A stretch of 61,569 nucleotides of DNA, from assembly GCF_003946655.1 (NCBI RefSeq), contig NZ_RHOV01000016.1, forward strand, positions 1-61,569, in the 5' to 3' direction. The notes beneath the pieces were generated by a model, which did not search any database, was not told where the DNA came from, and saw only the letters and a program-made list of their open reading frames with translations. This document shows positions 1 to 8,893 of this stretch, in pieces (within the stretch, counting starts at the first letter, position 1; the number at the start of each line of letters is the position of its first letter). The DNA comes from Lapidilactobacillus achengensis. GTDB taxonomy: Bacteria; Bacillota; Bacilli; Lactobacillales; Lactobacillaceae. Both the position numbers and the translations under genes were made by a program.

Positions 1-142
1 CCGAAAAAAAATTACAGCTGAGGTGCTGTTTAGTATGGCAAAATATCAGATTAAATATGATTTAACGCCATAAATAATCTTATTTTGCGTAATTAAGAAA
101 AAGAATCCCTTGATATAGAAGAATTCTCTTGACTAATGGTAG

Positions 143-182
143 AAAAAAACACCTACCATTCTCCAAAGAAAATGGTAGGTGT
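143..182 (-). terminator. Rho-independent terminator after the histidine phosphatase gene
   Basis: A 12-bp perfect stem (149-160 with 171-182) around a 10-base loop is followed on the minus strand by a run of seven T. It lies about 130 bp beyond the stop of the phosphatase gene. The rest of 1-312 shows no gene I can support. Confidence 0.8.
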
Positions 183-312
183 CATCAGGCCGTTGTGACC
201 ACTCAACGTAGCGAACACCATCGCTACTTTCAACTATCTGCAGTCTAACACGCCCAACCAGAGGTGCCAACTATGTTGCCTAGTGCGGATGTGCCAGCTA
301 AGTCGCGGCACT

Positions 313-888
313 TTAGTCTAGCGACGAGAAATCCGGATGGATCGTTTCCAACAATTCAAACTGTCCCGCGGTATAAGCCAGCTTGAAAATCGTACAATTC
401 GTAATCCCATAATGCCCATCATGATCCAGAGCCCGCCGCAGGAAATTCGCGCAGGCGCCGCCATGAGAAACGACCAGCCCAGCGTGCTCAATTGCTGGCA
501 TCAAGCCTAGGATCGTCGAATAGATTCGCTGCTCCACTTCGGTCTCAGTTTCACCGCCGAATTGATGGAAGAAATCGCCATAGGGTAGCGCAGGATTCAG
601 ACTCTCATCTTGCCCTTCATAAACGCCAAAACCCCATTCGCGCAGCCCTTTGACCCGCTGATAGGGCAACTTACCCTTGGTGACTAATTCCAAGGTGTCA
701 CTGGCCCGTTCCGCCGTTGAGGAATAAGCGTGATCGAACACCACGCCAGCATCTTGCAAATATTGACCGGCAATCTTAGCTTGAGCCACGCCCCGCGCAG
801 TCAAGGGCGAATCACTCCAGCCCTGAATTTTGTGCTGCACGTTGAAAAGTGTCTCACCATGTCGCATTAAATAAAGATATTTTGTCAT
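313..888 (-). CDS. Histidine phosphatase family protein (GpmB-like)
   Basis: This 191-residue protein belongs to the histidine phosphatase (phosphoglycerate mutase-like) superfamily. It has the N-terminal RHGE motif (LMRHGETLFN, residues about 7-16), whose His is the phospho-acceptor, and the second His in VVSHGG near residue 140. It lacks the length and the RRSYDTLPP-like stretch of the true mutase encoded at 31163-31855, so a broad-specificity phosphatase is more likely than a glycolytic enzyme. The ATG at 888 is preferred over a GTG two codons upstream because AGGTG lies 8 bases before it. The gene is single, divergent from the WYL regulator at 1233, and ends at a terminator at 143-182. 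The substrate cannot be inferred. Confidence 0.85.
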   Translation of the reverse strand: MTKYLYLMRHGETLFNVQHKIQGWSDSPLTARGVAQAKIAGQYLQDAGVVFDHAYSSTAERASDTLELVTKGKLPYQRVKGLREWGFGVYEGQDESLNPALPYGDFFHQFGGETETEVEQRIYSTILGLMPAIEHAGLVVSHGGACANFLRRALDHDGHYGITNCTIFKLAYTAGQFELLETIHPDFSSLD

Positions 889-955
889 TTCCACTTCACC
901 TATTCGCTTTCTAAGTTAATTCTAACATATTAATTAGCACTTGCACGACGAAAAA

Positions 956-1077
956 GAGTGTGAGCCAGCCCGGGTAGCTTCTGAGCATTAACCTAGCCAG
1001 GATTTTGGAGGCCGGGCTTTGCCTCCGGAAGCCTGGCGTAGTTAAGCGCAGAAGTCAGTTGTGTGCAGCACGTTTCC
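956..1077. repeat. Solitary copy of the ~124-bp hairpin module (module Z)
   Basis: This long imperfect hairpin lies between the divergent phosphatase and WYL genes. Its apical stem pairs CCAGGATTTTGGAGGC with GCCTCCGGAAGCCTGG, and the lower stem pairs CTTCTGAGCATTAACC with GTTAAGCGCAGAAG. The same architecture and conserved bases (GAGCATTA, AAGCGCAG, GCACGTTTC at the end) recur at 22854-22981 and 23492-23615, where it sits inside larger foldback elements. Apical stems differ in sequence between copies but remain paired. It holds no open frame worth calling. The remainder of 895-1232 holds the promoters of the two flanking genes, which I could not place with confidence. Confidence 0.75.
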
Positions 1078-1232
1078 GTTTTCCCGGCCGATTCATGTCC
1101 GGTCGTTCATTTAAGTACATAGTACGTCCAAATAATGTCAATTCAATCATTTTATCCAGAAAAACCAATTAAATGCTTGCCCTGAACATTTGAACAAGTT
1201 ACACTTTAGTCAAGCAAAGGTGGCGTGAAAGA

Positions 1233-2222
1233 ATGAATTCTGGTTATCGGCAAGCATACATCTTGATTCATCTTCTGCGGGGCGAGCATTTGACCAAACT
1301 CGCCCTAGCAGACCATTTTCATGTCACGACTCGTTCGATCCAACGTGATGTCAGTCAACTTAACGACCTCTTCACTGATGAATATTATCACCAGCGCATC
1401 GCTTATGACGCCAAGAAACATGGTTATTACTTAGTTTCCAACAAGACCGCCTTAGATCAACGTCAGATCCTGCTGCTGATCAAGATTCTTTTGGCCAGTC
1501 GCGCTTTGGATGAACCTGAACTCAAGCAAATCATTCAGGGACTGCAAGCAATCATGGGGCCTGACCAAGCCCGGAAGCTTGACCCGATCATTCATAACGA
1601 AATCGTTAACTACCAACCACTGAAACATCATCGCAAACTGATCAATAGTATCTGGGATTTCAGCAACTTTATTCTCCACCAGCAAACCATCCAAATTTCC
1701 TATGAAACTAGGCATCAAAAGCAGTCCCTGTATACGATCAAGCCAGAAGCAATCTTCTTCTCTGAATTTTACTTCTATATCATTTCTTACGACTTCAAAT
1801 CAAAGCAAGAACCTTTCTTTCGCTCCGATCGAATCGCCAACTACGAGGTTATCCCGGCAGTCGAAAAGAAGCCACCGGCCAACCGCTTTTTGGAAGGGGA
1901 ATTGCGGAAACATATCCAATTTATGTATACCGGGCCTTTAGAGGAAATCACTTTTGAATTCTGGGGGATCGAGGAAGCGGCTTTAGATCGGCTCCCGACT
2001 GCGGAAGTGATTGCTCGCCATCCTGAGCGCCATAGTGTGACTATTCGCGCTAAAGTAATGGGCAACGGTGTCCGCATGTGGTTACTCAGTCAAGGCAATA
2101 TGCTCAAGGTCCTCGCACCGCCAAGCCTCGTGGCAGAAATGAAGCTGATTCCCCAAGAAATGGTCGATCTCTATGGTGGCAAGCTGGGCGATGACGCAGA
2201 GCAACCCCATTTTAAAATTTAA
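1233..2222 (+). CDS. HTH-WYL family transcriptional regulator
   Basis: This 329-residue regulator has an N-terminal HTH_11-type winged helix (about residues 8-55, LTKLALADHFHVTTRSIQRD) and a WYL-type ligand domain starting near residue 150 (QISYETRHQKQSLYTIKPEA, then FYFYIISYD). WYL domains typically bind small ligands or nucleic acids and control gene expression. It is transcribed alone, divergently from the histidine phosphatase, and is followed by a bidirectional terminator. AAAGGTGG lies 10 bases before the ATG. Its target is unknown. The hairpin module at 956-1077 sits in the shared upstream region. Confidence 0.85.
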   Translation: MNSGYRQAYILIHLLRGEHLTKLALADHFHVTTRSIQRDVSQLNDLFTDEYYHQRIAYDAKKHGYYLVSNKTALDQRQILLLIKILLASRALDEPELKQIIQGLQAIMGPDQARKLDPIIHNEIVNYQPLKHHRKLINSIWDFSNFILHQQTIQISYETRHQKQSLYTIKPEAIFFSEFYFYIISYDFKSKQEPFFRSDRIANYEVIPAVEKKPPANRFLEGELRKHIQFMYTGPLEEITFEFWGIEEAALDRLPTAEVIARHPERHSVTIRAKVMGNGVRMWLLSQGNMLKVLAPPSLVAEMKLIPQEMVDLYGGKLGDDAEQPHFKI

Positions 2223-2245
2223 CCTGCAACTGCGAACCAGTCAAA

Positions 2246-2285
2246 AACACCATTGAATCCTGATGCGATTCAATGATGTTTTTTT
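2246..2285. terminator. Bidirectional terminator between the WYL regulator and the wall protein
   Basis: A 14-bp stem with one mismatch (2246-2259 with 2267-2280) is followed by seven T on the plus strand and preceded by A residues. It can serve the WYL gene and the convergent wall-protein gene. Confidence 0.75.
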
Positions 2286-2351
2286 GATGCCCTGTCAGCG
2301 TTGGCAGGAGCTCACGCTGGGCAATTAGTTCTGTTGATTTCACTGGTCGAC

Positions 2352-4091
2352 TCAAGCTTCGATTTTGCGAATGAAGACTTCACCGGCCAAAGTTATCAGA
2401 ATAAGTAACCCACCCAGGGCGGTCAACGTATTTCCCTTTTGCTCACCAGCTTGTGGTAATTTACCAGACGTTTGTGGTCGGCCCGAAGCAATCGGCGTTG
2501 ACGGGTGAGGATTAGTATTATTAGGTTTCTTTGTCGGTTGAGGACCAAGCGGTTTCTCCGGTGTTACTGGGGCTACCGGTTTCGTCGGCTTGCTTGGTAT
2601 CTCTGGCTTTGTTGGTTTTGTTGGTTTTGATGGATTCGTCGGATTCGTTGGTTTTGATGGATTTGTCGGGTTTGTTGGAGTCGTTGGTTTTGATGGATTT
2701 GTCGGGTTTGTTGGAGTCGTTGGTTTTGATGGATTTGTCGGGTTTGTTGGAGTCGTTGGTTTTGATGGATTTGTCGGATTTGTCGGATTTGTCGGATTCG
2801 TTGGATTCGTTGGTTTTGATGGATTTGTCGGGTTTGTCGGGTTTGTCGGATTTGTCGGATTCGTTGGATTCGTTGGTTTTGCTGGATAGTCGCGATCGAC
2901 GACTTCAACATGGCTATAACCGCCATTTTCCAGAGTAATTGCGAACGGTACAGGTTCTGGATGCAATTGAAAACCTGACGGCGCTTGTGTCTCAACAAAT
3001 TCATAGTTACCGAAATCCAAGCCGTCAACATAGATTTGGCCTTGATCATCAGTGGTTAGCCCAGTTTTGATCACGGTTCCTTCTTTGCGTAGCTCATAGA
3101 TAGCGCCCGCCAGCAGATTTTGTGACTGGCTATCATACTTGGTCAGCTTGGCAGACCCTTTGTAACCAGTGCCCGTGCCGGTCCCACCCCAAGCAAGATT
3201 GCCAGAGGAGCTGGTCGTATGATGGGCCAGATCGGTCACGTTGACGTTGGCGTTGTTGCTCCAATGATTACCAGCGCTTAAATTCAGATCGGTGATTTTC
3301 GTCCGATAGACGATACTGATTTCTTGATCAATGTCACCCAAGTCGATAATAATTTGATTACCATTGGTGCTGACTTTGACAGGCGCTGGCGTCGTGTTGA
3401 CCCCGTTGACTCGCTGTGTCGCCACTAAAGAATCCGGAATGAAAGTCTGCCCGGGTCCCAAGGTGTCGGTGATCACGACCTGGCTCAACTTCTCCGAACT
3501 AGGATTGATGGCAATATTCCAATAGAGTTCATTCGGGGTGCCATCAGGATTCGCCGTATCATGGCTGATCCAACCATACTTGTTGATAAACCAATCGCTG
3601 TTGGACGCCTGGGTCTCTTTCGTTCCAGCAACGGTAAATTGAAGGGTGCCATTGCGACCGTAAATTGTGTTCTCCAAGGCTTGGGAGAAGGTGATCGTCC
3701 CGACCCCTTGACCTTTCTTAATGTTGGCCGTGCCTACAATAGTCCCATCGGTTTCTGTTAAATTGACCGTGATGTCATCAATCGCCAGCACATTATCTGG
3801 CAGTTCAAAGTTGGCAGTATCCCCGGCTTTGATTGGCTGACCATCTGGATACGTCCAATTATAAATGATTTTGTAATGGCTATAGCGATCCAATTCCTGA
3901 ACATTGGTGACATCATTACCGTCATGATCAGTGATCGTTGCACTACCTGAGTCCAACCCAGCAACATTCAAAACCGCTGCTTGGATTCGATTGGCTGCCA
4001 CGCGACTGGCCCCACAAACCAATAATACTAGCATCATGACCAGCCATGGAATCGACCGTCCTGTGAGCCACTTCTTTGCAATTTTTCTCAT
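2352..4091 (-). CDS. LPQAG-anchored surface protein with collagen-binding-type and SpaA domains
   Basis: This 579-residue protein is exported and anchored to the wall. A basic signal peptide with hydrophobic core covers residues 1-33. Residues about 45-300 have the pattern of Cna/collagen-binding adhesin domains (for example SSEKLSQVVITDTLGPGQTF). A SpaA/Cna_B prealbumin-like domain follows at about 313-398, with Lys in LTKYD and the ETQAPSGF motif carrying the Glu that usually supports the internal isopeptide bond. A Pro-Thr-Asn repeat region (about 402-501) spans the wall. The C-terminus has LPQAGE, a hydrophobic stretch and a basic tail. LPQAGE fits the LPQTxE form described for Lactobacillus plantarum sortase substrates, with Ala for Thr. 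AGGGGGAG lies just before the ATG. No sortase gene is nearby. The ligand is unknown. Confidence 0.85.
   Translation of the reverse strand: MRKIAKKWLTGRSIPWLVMMLVLLVCGASRVAANRIQAAVLNVAGLDSGSATITDHDGNDVTNVQELDRYSHYKIIYNWTYPDGQPIKAGDTANFELPDNVLAIDDITVNLTETDGTIVGTANIKKGQGVGTITFSQALENTIYGRNGTLQFTVAGTKETQASNSDWFINKYGWISHDTANPDGTPNELYWNIAINPSSEKLSQVVITDTLGPGQTFIPDSLVATQRVNGVNTTPAPVKVSTNGNQIIIDLGDIDQEISIVYRTKITDLNLSAGNHWSNNANVNVTDLAHHTTSSSGNLAWGGTGTGTGYKGSAKLTKYDSQSQNLLAGAIYELRKEGTVIKTGLTTDDQGQIYVDGLDFGNYEFVETQAPSGFQLHPEPVPFAITLENGGYSHVEVVDRDYPAKPTNPTNPTNPTNPTNPTNPSKPTNPTNPTNPTNPTNPSKPTTPTNPTNPSKPTTPTNPTNPSKPTTPTNPTNPSKPTNPTNPSKPTKPTKPEIPSKPTKPVAPVTPEKPLGPQPTKKPNNTNPHPSTPIASGRPQTSGKLPQAGEQKGNTLTALGGLLILITLAGEVFIRKIEA
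2586..2885 (-). repeat. In-frame tandem repeat encoding the PTNPTNP/SKPT wall-spanning region
   Basis: Repeats of 9 bases (Pro-Thr-Asn) are organised into higher-order units of about 36 bases (TNPTNPSKPTTP type), near-identical at 2650-2760. Such arrays change length by slippage or recombination, so stalk length probably varies between strains. The two other long open frames over this region are only the repeat read in other frames. Confidence 0.9.
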
Positions 4092-4341
4092 CGTTGCTCC
4101 CCCTAACTAAGTCGTCGCGATTTTCCCCAGGGTCATTCTTTCACGATGAAAGATTGATCTCTTAATTTCGGCTACACAATACCACCAGATTCGGCCGAGA
4201 TAAAGCAGAAATACTTGGCAATAGTGAAAAACTAGACTAGTCAAGATATTCGCAAATTATCGTGATATTCATCAGTTTGTACTAGTCTTAGCCAGCACAC
4301 TTTTCAGCAATTGCTCATTTTGATAATTTCTAAAAAATCGC

Positions 4342-4375
4342 AAAAAAACAGCGATAACCAACTTCATTATCGCTG
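4342..4375 (-). terminator. Second terminator beyond the lipoprotein gene
   Basis: A perfect 9-bp stem (4349-4357 with 4367-4375) is followed on the minus strand by seven T. It lies between the lipoprotein gene and the wall-protein gene, and would insulate the latter. Confidence 0.65.
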
Positions 4376-4466
4376 CTGACACTTAGCAGACCATTTGCTT
4401 ATTTCATTTTAAAACGGCTTCTGCTAGATGACCATCCTAATGCGCCCCAAGGTAATTGCAACACAA

Positions 4467-4512
4467 AAAAAGAGATTGAAAGTTGATGACGACAAACTTT
4501 CAATCTCTTTTT
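4467..4512. terminator. Terminator after the lipoprotein gene
   Basis: An 18-bp perfect stem (4467-4484 with 4495-4512) ends in A/T runs on both sides and starts about 30 bp after the lipoprotein stop. The rest of 4092-4544 holds the wall protein's upstream region. A short inverted repeat TCTTTCA/TGAAAGA lies near 4140-4155, but I could not assign a clear promoter. Confidence 0.8.
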
Positions 4513-4544
4513 GCGACTAAATGGTCGGGCTAGACACGCGTAGC

Positions 4545-5777
4545 CTATTTCCAAACACCTAGCACCCGCAAGTTACCGGCGCTATCTTGCCAATTGATCT
4601 GACCGCTAGCGGTGAAATCAATGGTATAGGTGTAGTTGGCTTCGCTGATTCCAGCAAAATGAACCGTGACTGTCCCGGTTTCTTCATTGACCGTGGTCGT
4701 CTTCGGTTCGCAATCCTGTTGGGCCAAAGTATCGGCCTGATTCCAATATTTCTGCGCCAACTGTTGCGCTGCCGCGGTGGTCAACTGAGTCCCAGTATTC
4801 TGATGTTGTTGGCGTTCAAGCACCAGTTGCGGATAACTCGCCTCCAAAATCGTCGCCGCGATTCGGGCATCGCCAGTTTGGGACTGTGCCTGAACAAAAG
4901 CCGCGGTAATGATCTGATCGGGAATCGCTGCGACCGTGGACACTTGATAGCCCATCAGGCGCACCAACATTTGCCGGTAGTAAGTTGCGGTTGGTTGCGG
5001 CGTAATCGCAGTTGACGAATCATCAGACTCAGGCGGGTCCGTGGGTGATGCCGTGGTACTATCGCTAGATTTCACGTTGGTGTCCGCGCCGCTCTCGGTG
5101 TCCGCAGTCGCTTCCTGCTCATCGCCGTCCGCGGACTGATCCGTCTGCGGCGCCTGTTGATCGGCTTGCTTCTCAGCGCTAACCACCGTTCCTGAGGGAT
5201 TTTGCGCTAACAGTTTCTGCAAAACCAAGCGACCTAAGTCACTGTATTGCGTGTGCAACTGCGCCAGGTAGGCCTTATTGCGCCAATCGATCGTATCCAT
5301 TTGCGTCAATAACAAATTGGCCTGTTGATAATCGCCGTCATCGTAAGACTGCTGTACTTGGGCAACTTGATTGGCGACCGTGCCCGTTTCCTTCTCCGCC
5401 GCCTGGACGGCTTGCCGCAATTCAGTGAACGCGGTTTTCAACGATGTGTCCAAATCTTGCTCGTTGCCTAACTGCGCCAATTTGGCGGCGGCCTGTTTAA
5501 GGTCACCGCGATTGAACGCCTTTTGCGCCGCCAAATAATCATTGGTTTGCGTTAACAATCGTTGCGCTTGTTGATCCCGCGGCGCTTCCTTCAACGCATC
5601 CTCGAAATGATCTTGCGCCTGAGCAATCTTATTGGCCGCTAAAGCAGCTGCCCCTTGATCTAAAGACTGTTGGTACAATGTCGTTTTGGTCTGCTGGCGG
5701 CAGGCGGCCAGGCCCACAAATGCGATCAATAGCAGACTGACGCTTGCGTATCGGTGTAACCATCGGTGCCTGTTCAT
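4545..5777 (-). CDS. Lipoprotein with TPR-like helical repeats
   Basis: This 410-residue protein has a lipoprotein signal (hydrophobic core, then lipobox GLAAC with Cys near residue 26), so it should be tethered to the outer face of the membrane. Residues about 40-185 are Ala/Gln/Leu-rich helical repeats resembling TPR units (for example QSLDQGAAALAANKIAQAQ). A Ser/Thr/Asp/Glu-rich linker at about 195-265 separates them from a C-terminal domain that I do not recognise, ending in beta-rich sequence (TVTVHFAGISEANYTYTIDF). The ATG at 5777 is preferred over a GTG at 5786, which is only two bases from AAGGAG. It is a single gene with two terminators behind it. Its role is unknown; a scaffold or envelope-assembly function would fit. 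Confidence 0.75.
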   Translation of the reverse strand: MNRHRWLHRYASVSLLLIAFVGLAACRQQTKTTLYQQSLDQGAAALAANKIAQAQDHFEDALKEAPRDQQAQRLLTQTNDYLAAQKAFNRGDLKQAAAKLAQLGNEQDLDTSLKTAFTELRQAVQAAEKETGTVANQVAQVQQSYDDGDYQQANLLLTQMDTIDWRNKAYLAQLHTQYSDLGRLVLQKLLAQNPSGTVVSAEKQADQQAPQTDQSADGDEQEATADTESGADTNVKSSDSTTASPTDPPESDDSSTAITPQPTATYYRQMLVRLMGYQVSTVAAIPDQIITAAFVQAQSQTGDARIAATILEASYPQLVLERQQHQNTGTQLTTAAAQQLAQKYWNQADTLAQQDCEPKTTTVNEETGTVTVHFAGISEANYTYTIDFTASGQINWQDSAGNLRVLGVWK

Positions 5778-6248
5778 TGCCCTCACTGCTCCTTGAATTC
5801 ATTCGAAAAAGATCGTGACCTCACATAATTTTAGTATACCGCGAAAGCGTTCTTTTGTGCAGTCGCATTTCATTAATTAACCAAGCCTTAAGAATTGACG
5901 GCCAAATAAAGCTTGCCCATGTAACAACTGGCTTTAGTATACCACGTTGTCTCACGTTTTTGTATACTGTTGATTAAATTTCATAACAATATCTTTTTCA
6001 ACTGACGGATTTCAAAAAAAGGGGGGGCAAGTTCCAAAAACGTCTATTGAGACTGATCACCTGATACCCAAAAATCAACTCACCCCAAAATTAAATCCAG
6101 ACGAAGATCGGCATCATTGGATCATGTCCGACCGAATTAAGCTATTAGCTGTGGCATCTAACCGGATCAACCAAAAAAGCGAACTCAGGTTAATTGAGTT
6201 CGCCGTTGCCAGGTTAGTTACAGCCAAAAGGATAACTAGTGTGTCCCC
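5778..6248. other. Non-coding spacer with terminator and an A7G7 tract
   Basis: This 471-bp gap holds a terminator for the UvrA-like gene at 6173-6203 (GCGAACTCA pairing with TGAGTTCGC, six T beyond it on the minus strand). It also has a homopolymer junction of seven A followed by seven G at 6014-6027, and TATACT-like boxes on the minus strand at 5833-5838 that may belong to the lipoprotein promoter. I see no gene. Confidence 0.6.
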
Positions 6249-8783
6249 TTATGACTTCGGCACCTTCGCGCTAAACTTCTGCCAATGCTGACTTAAATAT
6301 TGGAGGGTCAGGCTCGTCGGTTCTTGTACCAATTCCGCTGGCCGACCCGACGCCATCACCCGGCCACCCTGCTCGCCGCCTTTTGGCCCAAGATCGATCA
6401 AATAATCAGCGTTAGCCATAAGGTCCAAGTCATGAGTGATGATCACGATCGTTGCCCCCTTGGCTTTCAACTGATTGAGCACCCCTAAGAGCACCTGAAC
6501 GTCCAGGGGGTGCAGACCCACCGAAGGCTCATCAAAGACAAAAACAGTATCTGGTTGCTTTTGATTCAAGTGGTTGACCAGCTTTAAGCGCTGGGCTTCA
6601 CCACCTGATATGCTGGGCGTGCTCTCGCCTAAGTGCAGATAATCCAACCCGATCTCCTGTAATAAGACCAGTTGACGGTGGATTTTCGGCACCTTGGCAA
6701 AAACTGGCAAAGCCTCTTTGACAGACAACGCCAATAGATCCACGATCGAATAGCCCCGCCACTTGATCTGTTGGACAGCTTGATTGAAGCGCGCCCCTTG
6801 ACAAGTGGGGCAAACCTCATCCATATCCGGCAAATATTGAATGTCCAACGTGATCGTCCCTTGACCCCCACAATCGGGACAAGCGCCTTGCTTGTTGTTG
6901 TAAGAGAAATAAGCGATGCCATAATGTTTGGCTTTCGCCGCCGGCTGGCTGGCAAAAAGCCGGCGCAAATTATCCATGATCGTCGTGTAAGTCGCCAACG
7001 TTGAGCGGGTATTTTTGCCGATGGGCGTCGCGTCAACGCTGACCACATGCCGCAGATCAGTCGTCAAGTCGGTCACTTGTTGCGGCAGTCGTTGCTTAGC
7101 CGCTCGCGCTTTGATTGCCGGTAATAAACTGTTCAAAATCAAGCTGGTTTTCCCCGCGCCGGAAAAACCGGTGACCGCGGTGATTTGGTGATCCGGCAAG
7201 GCCACACTAATATCGTGGAGATTGAAATAATCACCGATCTTCAGTTGGGTCCACTGGGGCTTGGCCACGACTGGCGCGACCTTGGCGTGGAAAATATTGG
7301 CTTTACCAGCGATAAAGGGACCGATCAACGACTGCGGATCCTTCGTCAAGGCGTCCGGCGTCCCTTGGGCGATGATCTCGCCACCAGCATCGCCTGATCC
7401 CGGACCGATCTCAACGACCCAATCCGCCGCGGCCACAATGTCAACTTCATGATCCACCACGACCAGCGAATTGCCCTGCGCAATCAATTGCCGGAAAATC
7501 TGCAAAAGGCCTTGGATATTGTCGGGATGCAACCCAATCGAAGGCTCATCCAAGACATAAAGAACACCGGTTGTCTCAGTCCGCAAAGTTTTCGCCAACT
7601 GGATCCGCTGCAATTCACCGGTCGATAACGTGTTACCACTCCGGGATAACGTTAGATAGTCCAAGCCCAATTCCAGTAGCGGTCGCACATTATCGCTCAA
7701 ATCTTTGAACAAAATCGCCGCCAAATTTGTCATATTGGCCGGTAATTCTTGTTTGGTGGTTGTCTCCCATTGTTGTAACGCGCCTAAAGTCAAATCCGCG
7801 ACTTCCGCGATATTCAACCCACCGACCAATTGATTCAACAATTCCGGATTCAACCGCGAGCCATGACAGGTGGGACAAGTTTCAAAGTGAAAGAACTGGT
7901 TGACTTGGGCGATTGCCCGCTCACTTTTGACAGTTTTCAGAGAGTCGTAAACCGCATCATAGGCGTTCTCATATAAGGTTTTGTCCGTGTGAAAAACCCG
8001 GCCGGTGCTGGTGTGAAAATCAACCGCGTACTGCTTCTTCTCACCATGCAAGACAATCTGTTGCTCGGCCGCGGTCAGCTCGCGGTAAGGGACATCGGTG
8101 CGCACGCCAATCGTGGCCGCGACTGTCGGCATGAAGTTACGTCCTGGTAAATGCCAAGACGCAACCACGCCCTGATCCAGAGTCAGCGAGTCATCACCAA
8201 TCAACTTACTCTCATCCAAGGTGCGAATCTTGCCAGTGCCTTGACACTCAGGACAAGCCCCTCCAGAATTGAAGGCGAAATCTTCGGCGCCTTTGGCCAT
8301 GAAGCTCACGCCACAAGTCGGGCAGGTCAGGACCCCCATTTTATCCCCCGCCAGATCCATCACCTGAGCAATCTTCAAACTTGGCGCGAGCCGATGCCCA
8401 TTGGGACACACCACCGAACCCAACCGGGAAAAAATCAAGCGAACCGTGTTGAAGGTTTCGCTCATTGAACCAACGGTGGAACGCTCTGAAGGTACTGTCG
8501 GCCGTTGGCGTAACGCGATCGCCGAAGGAATATGTCGCACCTCTTGGACCTGCGATCGTTTATTCTGACTGATTCGCCGCCGTGTATAGGTCGAGAGCGC
8601 TTCAAGATAGCGCCGTGACCCTTCCGCGTACAAGATTCCCATCGCCAACGAACTTTTTCCAGAACCGGACAGGCCGGAGATCGCGACAAATTTATTCAAG
8701 GGAATATCAACATCAATGTTTTTCAGATTATGAACCTGGCCGCCGCGCACTTCGATCTGCGTCGGTATCGTAATTGTTGCCAT
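6249..8783 (-). CDS. Class II UvrA-like ABC ATPase (no UvrB-binding domain)
   Basis: This 844-residue tandem ABC ATPase is of the excinuclease A family. It has Walker A motifs GLSGSGKS (37-44) and GFSGAGKT, signature motifs LSTGELQ and ISGGEAQ, and Walker B/D-loop motifs VLDEPSIGLHP and VFDEPSVGLHP. Zinc-module cysteines appear in CPTCG/CPECQG, CPTCHG, CPDCGG and CPTCQG. True UvrA is about 940-960 residues. Here only about 28 residues separate the first CPNGH from the CPTCG module, where UvrA carries the roughly 150-residue UvrB-binding region. That places it with UvrA2/DrrC-type proteins, which are linked to tolerance of DNA-binding drugs rather than standard excision repair. The ATG at 8783 has GGGAGG 8 bases upstream; an ATG ten codons earlier has no site. 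It is monocistronic. Confidence 0.9.
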   Translation of the reverse strand: MATITIPTQIEVRGGQVHNLKNIDVDIPLNKFVAISGLSGSGKSSLAMGILYAEGSRRYLEALSTYTRRRISQNKRSQVQEVRHIPSAIALRQRPTVPSERSTVGSMSETFNTVRLIFSRLGSVVCPNGHRLAPSLKIAQVMDLAGDKMGVLTCPTCGVSFMAKGAEDFAFNSGGACPECQGTGKIRTLDESKLIGDDSLTLDQGVVASWHLPGRNFMPTVAATIGVRTDVPYRELTAAEQQIVLHGEKKQYAVDFHTSTGRVFHTDKTLYENAYDAVYDSLKTVKSERAIAQVNQFFHFETCPTCHGSRLNPELLNQLVGGLNIAEVADLTLGALQQWETTTKQELPANMTNLAAILFKDLSDNVRPLLELGLDYLTLSRSGNTLSTGELQRIQLAKTLRTETTGVLYVLDEPSIGLHPDNIQGLLQIFRQLIAQGNSLVVVDHEVDIVAAADWVVEIGPGSGDAGGEIIAQGTPDALTKDPQSLIGPFIAGKANIFHAKVAPVVAKPQWTQLKIGDYFNLHDISVALPDHQITAVTGFSGAGKTSLILNSLLPAIKARAAKQRLPQQVTDLTTDLRHVVSVDATPIGKNTRSTLATYTTIMDNLRRLFASQPAAKAKHYGIAYFSYNNKQGACPDCGGQGTITLDIQYLPDMDEVCPTCQGARFNQAVQQIKWRGYSIVDLLALSVKEALPVFAKVPKIHRQLVLLQEIGLDYLHLGESTPSISGGEAQRLKLVNHLNQKQPDTVFVFDEPSVGLHPLDVQVLLGVLNQLKAKGATIVIITHDLDLMANADYLIDLGPKGGEQGGRVMASGRPAELVQEPTSLTLQYLSQHWQKFSAKVPKS

Positions 8784-8893
8784 AATGACCCTCCCATTGC
8801 TAAACAGATTCAACTTACATTAACCAAGTATAACGCAAGATAAAAATGAGCAACAGCATTTGCCGCTAGCATACGCAGCGCACGTTTTTTAGA

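Noticed and set aside
35-73. Short frame of 12 codons with a GAGGTG upstream
   Set aside because: It is too short and has no context. It may be chance.
2586-2885. Possible CRISPR array
   Set aside because: Repeats are contiguous and in frame within a coding sequence, with no unique spacers.
2590-2889. Plus-strand frame of Phe-Val-Gly repeats and related frames
   Set aside because: It is the antisense reading of the Pro-Thr-Asn repeat in the wall protein gene.
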